The notes under the pieces: model-generated | The model's database searches: none | What the model was told of the DNA's origin: nothing | The model's input: the letters and a program-made list of their open reading frames with translations, nothing else | In this document: positions 1 through 7,444 of the stretch, piece by piece | Layout of the letters: the number at the start of each line of letters is the position of its first letter | Numbering within the stretch: the stretch's first letter is position 1 | Program-made: the position numbers and the translations under genes | Assembly (NCBI GenBank): GCA_964602055.1 | Contig: CAZRPU010000069.1 | Span: forward strand, 1-9,444 | Direction: 5' to 3' | DNA length: 9,444 nucleotides | From: JACPLA01 sp964602055 | GTDB taxonomy: Bacteria; Bacteroidota; Ignavibacteria; UBA10030

Positions 1-17
1 TTCTCTATATTTTTCTG

Positions 18-2919
18 ATGCCTTCTCGCAAAATTTTTCACCGCTTGGGAATTGCCCTGATCGCCGTCCTGCTTGCCGGCCTCTCCAGCGACCTGCTCGC
101 GGGCTCGACAGGCAAGATCCGCGGGCGCGTGACAGACGCTCGTAATGGCGAGCCCCTTCCCTTCGTCAATGTCGTCATTGAAGGAACAACTCTCGGCGCT
201 GCAACGGATACGGAGGGGAACTATATCATCCTGAATGTTCCCCCCGGTGTCTACGTGGTCTCTGCATCCTTTCTGGGTTATTCGAAGGTTCAGGTGAAGG
301 ACGTCAGCGTTTCAGTGGATTTTACGACAGAAGTGAATATTTCCTTGAGTGAGGGTTCGGTTGAGCTCCAAACCGTGGTTGTCCTGGGTGAGCGAACGCC
401 ACTCATCAGGAAGGACCTCACGAATCCCGTCGCCTCGATCTCGGCGGAGCGGATTGAGGAGTTGCCCGTTGACAACGTGAACGACGTTATCCGCCTCCAG
501 GCCGGCGTGGTCGTGGACAACTCGGGTGGCTTGCACATCCGCGGGGGACGATCGAATGAGATTTCGTATTCGATCAACGGCCTCTCGATTAACAATCCTC
601 TCAACAATAACCAGACGATCGGCATCGCAACAAACGCTGTTCAGGAAGTGAGCGTCTCGACGGGGACCTTCAGCGCAGAATACGGGGATGCCCTGAGCGG
701 CGTGGTGAACTACGTGACCAAAGAGGGGGGAGAGCGCCTGTCGGGCAGCGTGCGCTTCTATACAGGTGATCAGGTGAGTTCCAGGAACGATGTCTTCTTT
801 AACGTCAATGAAGTTCGCCCTTTCAATCATCTGCGCGGAGAGGGGACGCTCGGCGGGCCGACGCCGATGCTTTCGTCGATGTCCACCTTCTTCCTCTCCG
901 GCGTGTATGAACGCAACGACGGCTATCTCTATGGAATACGGTTTTTCCGGCCGACCGACAGCTACCTGGCGAGGAATGAATTTCTTTCATCCGATCCCCG
1001 CTACGTTTCGAATGCAGACGCGCTTCCGTATTTCTTCAATCCGTTTGATCTGAACAGCACCGGAGAGCCGACCGGCGACGGCGCGGTGGTTCCGATGAAT
1101 ACGAGAAGCAGCGGCAACCTTTCGGCGAAAATCAGTCTCCGCCCTGCAAGCCTTGTGCACATAAACTATGATTTCCTCTACAACAACGGCAAGAGCAGGG
1201 GGTTCACGCAATCCTACCGCTTCAATCCCGACGGGCGGCCGACGTTCCGCACGACCAGTTACAGCCATGGTATCAGCGTGACCCACACGCTGAGCGACAA
1301 GGCGTTCTACACGGTCAAAGCGGGATACAACCAAACGACGAGTACGAACTATGCGTTTGAAGACATTCGCGATCCCCGCTACGTGCCCGCATTCTACAGC
1401 AGATCGCTCGGCAACACTTTCTTCCTCACCGGCGGCACAAGCCTCGACCGGACCCGCTCTGTTGCCGGAACACAGTCCCTGAAACTCGATGCCGTGGCGC
1501 AGGTTCTCCCCAATCACGAACTGAGGTTCGGCGGCGATCTCCGCCTGCATCAGATCTGGCTTCACTCCTATGTACTCCAGTTTGACAAGGTTCTTGTGAC
1601 GGAACTCCTGCTCGACAGCACGCGGTCTCTCTCTCCCGTGATTCCAACACCTCAGGTCTCGCCGGACAATCTTTCGTATGCGCATTATAAGAGGAAGCCG
1701 GTGCAGGCCTCCTTCTATGCCCTGGATAAGATCGAACTGCTGGAANNNNNNNNNNGTCGGACTCCGCTATGAATTTTTTGACCCTGCCGCGGATTACATT
1801 GCCGATTTGAGCGACGCTCTCAACAGCCAGGGTGTTGATCTCAGGCTGACGAAAAATATTACGAAGGCCGACAAAAAGCATCGCCTGTCGCCGAGGATCA
1901 GCGTCTCCTATCCCATTACGGACAAGGGAGTCATTCGATTCTCCTACGGTCATTTCCATCAATACCCGACGTATCTCGACCCGAGCGGGAATCTCCGCTT
2001 GTCAACGATTTATCGGAACCCTGAATTCAAAGCACCCTCGAGCAGCAGCCCCTTTTTCGGGAACGCGAACCTGAATCCCCAACGGAGCATCCAGTATGAG
2101 ATCGGCCTCCAGCAGGCACTCTCAGATAATCTGAAGATCGAGGTCAATGGTTTTTACAAGGACATCAACGATTATCTGGAAGTGCAGACTGTCCGGACGG
2201 GACTCGGCGACCGGGTCTATACGGTCCTGGCCAATCTCAACTATGCCAACGTCAAGGGGATCACCGTCTCGCTCTTTGCACGCCGCTCTCCGGGGAGCCT
2301 CTTGTCCGCAACGCTCGACTACACATTTTCGGTAGGGACCGGAAATCGCACCGATGCCGACGCATTCTTCTTCGACGAGAAGAGCGGCCAGCAATCGGAA
2401 AAATTCTTCGTTCCCCTTTCCTTTGATCGCACCCACGTGTTCAACGGCACCGTGGCCTTTACGGAGCCCGAAGACTGGACAGCCAGCGCAATATGGAATT
2501 TCCAGGTCGGTTCCCCGTACACGCCGAGCCTTCCGACGGACCTGGTGCCCGTCAAGTTTCAGCAAAACAGTGACCGGCGGCCGACAAACTGGAATGTGGA
2601 TCTTCATCTCGAAAAATTCTTCCAACTTGCGGGCAGGAGGATGTCCGTCTTTCTGAGAGTCGAGAATCTGTTCGATATTGAAAACGAAATCTTCATTCAC
2701 GAGAACTCGGGGCGCTCTCTCTACAGCCTCGAGCAGGTGACGAGCGCTCATATTTTTGACAACCTTCGTTCAAGAATTGCGAGAGGGGATTTCGGCGACG
2801 TCAACGCGTCCCATTCCCTCGCGGGCCGTCTCAATGAAGCTCTCGACAAATACTATGAACGTCCCGAGTGGCTTGGCGCGCCGCGCGAAGTGCGATTGGG
2901 ATTCTCACTCTTGTTCTGA
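18..2919 (+). CDS. TonB-dependent outer-membrane receptor with N-terminal carboxypeptidase-regulatory-like domain, interrupted by an assembly gap
   Basis: Predicted 22-strand-type outer-membrane receptor that imports a ligand using TonB energy; the ligand is unknown. The first half (576 residues, before the Ns at 1746) has a signal peptide at about 1-28 (Arg/Lys n-region, hydrophobic core, cleavage after LLA). A carboxypeptidase-regulatory-like beta-sandwich follows at about 32-113 (GKIRGRVTD, TDTEGNYIILNVPPGVY). A possible TonB-box-like stretch TVVVLGERT lies near 119-127. The plug is at about 126-238, with HIRGGRSNEISYSINGLS and GTFSAEYGDALSGVVNYVT. The second half resumes at 1756 with VGLRYEFFDP and gives 387 residues of barrel, including NLNPQRSIQYEIGLQQAL and a typical terminal strand ending in Phe (RLGFSLLF). 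The total of about 965-970 residues is normal for the family. The frame is open upstream of 18 to the window edge, but the Met at 18 gives a clean signal peptide. No Shine-Dalgarno is visible. It is the first gene of a three-gene unit. Family assignment is sure; substrate is not. Confidence 0.93.
1746..1755. other. Assembly gap (run of 10 Ns) inside the TonB receptor gene
   Basis: Ten consecutive Ns replace sequence within the barrel-coding region. The reading frame before it ends on a complete codon (GAA, 1743-1745). The receptor frame after it starts on a complete codon (GTC, 1756-1758). The true missing length must therefore be a multiple of three if the gene is intact, and 10 is only a placeholder. 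The flanking residues (DKIELLE and VGLRYEFFDP) belong to a common barrel pattern in which only a handful of residues separate them, so the real gap is probably about 4-6 codons. That last estimate comes from memory of the family. Confidence 0.95.
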
Positions 2920-2925
2920 TCCGGT

Positions 2926-5900
2926 ATGAACAATCTCCGCATTCCCTTACTGCTGATTTCCATACTCCTCTGCACCGCGTTGTTCGCGGGAGCCGGGCTT
3001 GCCCAGCAAAAGGAAAGCGTTCCCGACCTGAAATACCTTCCTCGCGAAGAGGCAATGCGATGGATGGACAGGTTTCAGAATCGGCTGCAGAAATCCGCAG
3101 GGATCAAGAAACGGCGCAATGCCGTTCTCGCCGGGAACAAGATCAGCACCATCATCTATGACTACGGATCGATTTCCGCTCCGGGAGCCCCGCTGGGTCT
3201 CGACCTTGTTTGGAAGGGCCTGGGCTATGCGTATGAATTCGGCCCGCTTGTGGCGGCATCCATCGTTGATGCCAACGGGCAGAGAGTTCATTCGGTGGTG
3301 GATGGGTTCATCTCGTCAGCCGACGGCGACTACAGGCCGGGAACGGACACCAAATGGGGCTGGCTTCCAACTCCGGGCAACGTCGACTCGACCCAAAACC
3401 AGCTTGCGCTCTTCAGCGACCGCAACAACCTCCAGGGCGGAAAACCGGTCAGCTGGCCGCCGGGTTGGTTCAATCCGCCTCTGAACCGCTATGTATGGCC
3501 ATCCTTCCTCGGTGACGACGCGACCACACCGGATGAAGAAGCATTCTGGGTCATGGACGATCAAACGGACGCCCGCTACGCGTACTATCCATTTGCGGAC
3601 TCTTCCCTGCGGGGGCTTGGACTCCAGGTCAAGTGCCGCGCGTTCCAATTCAACAATCCACTCGCGGAAGACATCATCTTCCTTGTCTATGAAGTAACAA
3701 ACATCAGCCCCATGGCGCTGGACACCGTGTACTTTGCCATGTTCGGCGATCCTCACGTAGGCGGGCGGGGCAATTTCGACGACGATCACGCGGATTTCAT
3801 TTCCCCTTTTAACACGTCGTTTCCCCTCGATGCTCGAAACATGCTGTATGCGTACGACCTGGACGGCGTCGGTGACGGGGGATTGCCCACGGGATATTTC
3901 GGATTCAAATTCCTTGAGAGTCCTACGAATTCCACCAACGGATTGGATGACGACGGTGACGGAATAGCGGATGAAGATCCCTTCAATGAAGCCGGGATCT
4001 TTCTCACCAGTCCGGATGCGGGGCCGACAGGATATCTCCAGGGAATCGCGAACGTGCCGGAGTACACCAAGAACTATGGCGATCCGAAACCCCGCTGGCA
4101 GGGTGACGAAGATGGCGACTGGAATGCTGCAAGAGATGATGTCGGGGCCGACGGAATCCCCGGCACGGGAGACCTGGGCGAGGGAGACGGCAAGCCAACC
4201 CAGGGAGAGCCCAATTTCGGCTTTAAGGATGTTTCCGAATCGGATCAAATCGGCCTCACGAGCTTCAATGCGATCTTCTTCGGAGGCGACAACAGGCCGA
4301 AAAACGATCCGTTGATGTGGCAGCTTATTTCGACGGCCAATCAGAGACCCGAGGATCCGTTACCGACCATAGAGCAGAAAGCGGACAACGTGTTCATCTA
4401 CGGCTCGGGCCCCTTTCCCCTCGGTCCTGGAGAGTCTCAGCGATTCTCCATCGCTCTCCTGCTGGGGGATAATCTCAACGATCTCGTTTTGAACGCCGAA
4501 ACGGCCCAGCAGATTCTTCGGGCAGACTACCGCTTTGCCCAGCCGCCGGACAAACCGGTCGTCGTTGCAGTGCCGGGAGACAAGAAAGTGACGTTGTACT
4601 GGGACAGCAACGCCGAGGAGTCCGTGGACGCATTGAGCGGACAGAAAGACTTTGAGGGATACAAGATCTATCGGAGCGAGGACTATACCTTTAGCGATGT
4701 CTTTACCATTACGGATGCCAACGGCAACACCTTCCTGGGAAATCCTCTCGTCGATCAGCGCGGACAGCGGGCTCAGTTTGATCTCGACAACCAATGGAAG
4801 GGCCTTCACCCCATCGAATATCCCGGCCGCGGCATTCGGTACTTCCTGGGGGACAATACCGGGCTTGTTCATTCCTATGTCGATTCGAGCGGAATCATCA
4901 ACGGAAGGACGTATTACTATTCGGTCGTCGCCTATGATCGCGGAGACACGGGAAAAGTCAACGTGCCTCCGACAGAGACACAACACGTGATCAAAAGAGA
5001 TCCCCTCACGGGACTGTTCTCCTACGATGTGAACACGGCGGGAGTTGTCCCAGGCCCGCCGGCACGAGGAATCGTCGAAGGTTCTCTTGATCCAAACTTG
5101 AGCAGCAACGGGTTCGCGATTCCCGACAACAATAATAGGGGCACGGGGAGAATCGAAATCAAGGTCATGAATCCGGAGCTTGTGCGGCAGAACAGATCGT
5201 ATCGCGTCACGTTCGGAGGGGATACGAGCTCCATCGTCTATGATGTTCAATCCCTTGCCGACAGCACGGAGTACTTTGTTGCCAGGGATACCAATGCCGT
5301 TTCACTCTTATCCACGCATCTTGTTCCCGGAACCGTTGTCGTGCGGCGCCTCTCTTCGGGTTTAACGGTTGATTCGACCACGTACGCAGTCAATCACGAA
5401 AAAGGAACTATACGCGGGCTTACACCGGGGGCATTGCTGACCGGGGAAACCTACAGCATCACGTTCCAGATCTATGTTGTTGCCCAGAGTGCGCTCCTGA
5501 ACGGGGAGGATGGCAACCCTGTCTTTGACGGCATGAGGGCGTTTGCTCTTGACGACCGTGTGGGCCTGGATGATCAGCGGAGCAGATGGACAAGGCGCAT
5601 TGACAACAACCTCACGGCGGTCGTCGATACCGCAGACAGGGGAATCATGGCTCCCTATCCGGCCGATTTCGAGGTACAATTCCTTTCCTCCATGGATACC
5701 GCTGGTGCGTTCACACCGGTGGACACAAGTTATAATGTCAACCCGGCGAGGAGGGTGGAGGTGCCGTTCAGAATTTGGAATGTGACGGAAAGTCGTTACG
5801 AAGAGTTTCTTGTCGACGAGCCGTTTCTCACGAGAGATCAGAAATGGCAGCCCGGAGAGCTTATTGTTATCTACAAACCGGGCGTTGACCCGGCCTTGAA

Positions 5901-6378
5901 TCAAACGGCTTACCTCGTGATGCTCGCCAAGCCGACGACGGGCGTTTACGAACCTCCGGACAGCGGGGATGTCTATTCGGTTTTCTCAACAAAGCCGTTT
6001 GCTGCCGGAGACCGGTTTACGTTTGGAACGCGTGCAAGCTATCATGATCCCAGGATAGCAACCGATGCGCTCAAGAACGTGTACGTCGTCCCGAATCCTT
6101 TTGTGATATTCAGCGGCGGCGAAATACCGGATCCGAGGCCCGGCGAGCCGAGTGCGCGGAAGCTCTTCTTCCGAAATCTCCCCATCGAGTGCACGATCCG
6201 TATTTACACGATCACAGGGGAACTCCTGCGCACAATTCATAAAAACGACGGCACAAGCAGCGCGGCGTGGGATCTCCTGACGTACGAAGGCCAAAGCGTC
6301 GCCTACGGCATCTACATCTTTCATGTCGATGCACCCGGGGTTGGGGAAAAGATCGGCAGATTCGCGGTGATCAAATGA
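2926..6378 (+). CDS. Large secreted multidomain protein (1150 aa) with FN3-like module, acidic calcium-loop-like motifs and T9SS-type C-terminal domain
   Basis: No specific function recognised. A signal peptide spans about 1-26 (hydrophobic LLLISILLCTALFAGAG, cleavage after GLA); no lipobox precedes its Cys. Residues about 60-335 form a Trp/Tyr/Gly-rich region (YEFGPLVAASIVD, WVMDDQTDARY) that resembles recurrent hypothetical proteins of Ignavibacteria-like genomes. Residues 341-350 (DDDGDGIADE) look like a thrombospondin type 3 calcium loop, and 394-430 is a second Asp/Gly-rich stretch (DEDGDW, then ADGIPGTGDLGEGDG). A fibronectin-III-like module with an insertion lies at about 540-690 (VTLYWD, FEGYKIYRSEDYTFSD, GRTYYYSVVAYDRGD). 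Beta-rich sequence of unknown type follows to about 1050. Residues 1051-1150 form an Ig-like C-terminal domain (YVVPNPF, IRIYTITGELLRTI, AYGIYIFHVDA, GRFAVIK), a divergent relative of T9SS type A sorting domains. It starts 6 bases after the receptor stop and overlaps the next start by 4 bases, so cotranslation is likely. Export by T9SS and a surface location are inferred from the C-terminus and the adjacent PorV-like gene. A partner role with the receptor is a hypothesis. Confidence 0.9.
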   Translation: MNNLRIPLLLISILLCTALFAGAGLAQQKESVPDLKYLPREEAMRWMDRFQNRLQKSAGIKKRRNAVLAGNKISTIIYDYGSISAPGAPLGLDLVWKGLGYAYEFGPLVAASIVDANGQRVHSVVDGFISSADGDYRPGTDTKWGWLPTPGNVDSTQNQLALFSDRNNLQGGKPVSWPPGWFNPPLNRYVWPSFLGDDATTPDEEAFWVMDDQTDARYAYYPFADSSLRGLGLQVKCRAFQFNNPLAEDIIFLVYEVTNISPMALDTVYFAMFGDPHVGGRGNFDDDHADFISPFNTSFPLDARNMLYAYDLDGVGDGGLPTGYFGFKFLESPTNSTNGLDDDGDGIADEDPFNEAGIFLTSPDAGPTGYLQGIANVPEYTKNYGDPKPRWQGDEDGDWNAARDDVGADGIPGTGDLGEGDGKPTQGEPNFGFKDVSESDQIGLTSFNAIFFGGDNRPKNDPLMWQLISTANQRPEDPLPTIEQKADNVFIYGSGPFPLGPGESQRFSIALLLGDNLNDLVLNAETAQQILRADYRFAQPPDKPVVVAVPGDKKVTLYWDSNAEESVDALSGQKDFEGYKIYRSEDYTFSDVFTITDANGNTFLGNPLVDQRGQRAQFDLDNQWKGLHPIEYPGRGIRYFLGDNTGLVHSYVDSSGIINGRTYYYSVVAYDRGDTGKVNVPPTETQHVIKRDPLTGLFSYDVNTAGVVPGPPARGIVEGSLDPNLSSNGFAIPDNNNRGTGRIEIKVMNPELVRQNRSYRVTFGGDTSSIVYDVQSLADSTEYFVARDTNAVSLLSTHLVPGTVVVRRLSSGLTVDSTTYAVNHEKGTIRGLTPGALLTGETYSITFQIYVVAQSALLNGEDGNPVFDGMRAFALDDRVGLDDQRSRWTRRIDNNLTAVVDTADRGIMAPYPADFEVQFLSSMDTAGAFTPVDTSYNVNPARRVEVPFRIWNVTESRYEEFLVDEPFLTRDQKWQPGELIVIYKPGVDPALNQTAYLVMLAKPTTGVYEPPDSGDVYSVFSTKPFAAGDRFTFGTRASYHDPRIATDALKNVYVVPNPFVIFSGGEIPDPRPGEPSARKLFFRNLPIECTIRIYTITGELLRTIHKNDGTSSAAWDLLTYEGQSVAYGIYIFHVDAPGVGEKIGRFAVIK

Positions 6379-7427
6379 AGAAAGAATTCAAACAGAAAAT
6401 TCTCCTGGTGGTTTCCCTGTCCATATTTTCGCTGTGGGGGCAGGGTACGCTCCTGGCGCAGATTTCCGAAAGCACCACGCGGATCGGAACGACTGCAGCA
6501 CAGTTTCTGAAGATAGGAGCGGGCGCCAGGCCATTGGCCCTTGGGGGAGCATTCAGCGCGGTGGAGGGGGATATCAACAACGTGTACTGGAATCCTGCGG
6601 GCCTTGTTCATGCCCAAGGGCTCGGGGCCGCGACCTTCAACCATGCAGACTGGCTTGCCGGCATGAATTACGACTTCGCTGCCGTTTCGCTGAATCTGGG
6701 AAGTTTTGGAACGGTTGCCCTTTCGGGAGTCTCATTCAGAGTACCGGAAGACATTGTGAGAACTCTCCAGAATGAAGAAGGAGACGGCCGCCGCTTCGAT
6801 GCAGGTTCCATGGCTCTCGGACTTACCTATGCAAGAGCTCTGACCGACAGGTTCTCATTTGGCGTGACCTTCAAATACATCAATGAACGTATCTGGAATG
6901 AATCGGCGAATGGAATCGCTTTTGACGTCGGCACCCTTTTCATCACGCCGTTCAACGACCTGAAGATCGGGGCTTCCATGTCCAATTTCGGGAGCAAGAT
7001 GAGGCTGGAAGGCCGCGATCTGTTCTTTAATCTCGATCCGAATCCCGGGGTCAGCGGGGGGCCTAAGAATATTCCATCGCAGTACAGATTAGGCGAATAT
7101 GACATGCCGCTCGTCTTCCGCGTCGGCGTCGCGATGGATGTCCTTCACTACGATGTTCTCAAAGCGACTGTAGCGGTGGACGCGACTCACCCGAATGACA
7201 ATACAGAATACCTGAATATGGGCGTTGAGCTGAGTTACAACAGATTGGTGTACGGCAGATTGGGGTACAAGTCGCTCTTCCTGAAAGACAGCGAGCAGAA
7301 ACTGACCTGGGGGTTGGGTATCCGCTACGAAGTGACTGCGAGCAACATGATCATGCTCGACTACGCCTTTGCCGATTACGGCAGGCTGCTGAATATTCAG
7401 CACCTTTCGATTTCGGTTTCATACTAG
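6375..7427 (+). CDS. PorV/PorQ-family outer-membrane beta-barrel protein
   Basis: A 350-residue protein. The start at 6375 is chosen over in-frame upstream codons because it yields a clear signal peptide (MKKEFKQK, hydrophobic core, cleavage after LLA at about residue 28) and an ATGA overlap with the preceding stop. The mature N-terminus carries the family hallmark: GTTAAQFLKIGAGARPLALG at about 38-57, followed by GAFSAVEGDINNVYWNPAGL at 58-77. The rest alternates amphipathic strands and turns and ends in an aromatic residue (ISVSY), as expected for Bam-assembled barrels. PorV of Porphyromonas gingivalis is a FadL-like barrel that collects T9SS cargo from the translocon and passes it to the attachment complex; PorQ has a related role. 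Many FCB genomes hold several paralogues, so this copy need not be the housekeeping PorV. Its position directly after a gene with a sorting-like C-terminus suggests it serves that product. Family call is strong; PorV versus PorQ versus another paralogue is unresolved, so no symbol is given. Confidence 0.9.
   Translation: MKKEFKQKILLVVSLSIFSLWGQGTLLAQISESTTRIGTTAAQFLKIGAGARPLALGGAFSAVEGDINNVYWNPAGLVHAQGLGAATFNHADWLAGMNYDFAAVSLNLGSFGTVALSGVSFRVPEDIVRTLQNEEGDGRRFDAGSMALGLTYARALTDRFSFGVTFKYINERIWNESANGIAFDVGTLFITPFNDLKIGASMSNFGSKMRLEGRDLFFNLDPNPGVSGGPKNIPSQYRLGEYDMPLVFRVGVAMDVLHYDVLKATVAVDATHPNDNTEYLNMGVELSYNRLVYGRLGYKSLFLKDSEQKLTWGLGIRYEVTASNMIMLDYAFADYGRLLNIQHLSISVSY
7387..7402. repeat. Perfect 16-base palindrome at the 3' end of the PorV-like gene
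   Basis: The 16 bases TGCTGAATATTCAGCA equal their own reverse complement; the flanking bases (C and C) do not pair. The palindrome lies within codons for LLNIQH, 23 bases before the PorV-like stop and 42 bases past the stop of the convergent amidase gene. In RNA it could fold as a six-pair stem with a four-base loop on either strand. The plus strand continues with a pyrimidine-rich but not pure-T stretch (CCTTTCGATTTCGGTTTC); the minus strand has no T-run. Its existence is certain; a role as terminator, RNA-stability element or protein site is unproven. Confidence 0.9.
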
Positions 7428-7444
7428 CGTGCCGCCGCGTACGA

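Noticed and set aside
6..13. TATATTTT as a Bacteroidota-type -7 promoter element (consensus TAnnTTTG)
   Set aside because: It is only a few bases from the ATG at 18, the final G is missing, no -33 element can be seen because the window starts here, and short AT-rich matches are common by chance.
987..1685. 232-residue minus-strand ORF
   Set aside because: It lies wholly inside the receptor gene, antisense. Its composition is rich in Arg/Val/Glu, as expected from reading GC-biased codons backward, with no recognisable domain.
1678..1755. Possible Met start at 1678 for the second half of the receptor as a separate gene
   Set aside because: The bases 1678-1745 already encode barrel sequence in the first frame. 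The second frame there reads an Arg/Ser/Pro-rich stretch with no family resemblance and only becomes receptor-like after the Ns.
3316..4248. 310-residue minus-strand ORF
   Set aside because: Antisense to the large secreted protein, whose frame carries a signal peptide and clear motifs. This reading has no domain pattern.
4360..5250. 296-residue minus-strand ORF
   Set aside because: Also antisense to the large secreted protein and without recognisable motifs; explained by codon bias.
6267..6374. Longer N-terminus for the PorV-like protein
   Set aside because: The extra 36 residues are out-of-frame reading of the previous gene's conserved C-terminal domain and would bury the signal peptide.
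7428..7443. Short hairpin CGTGC...GTACG between the convergent stops as a terminator
   Set aside because: Only five pairs including a G-U wobble on the plus strand (a C-A mismatch on the minus strand), with no T-run on either side.
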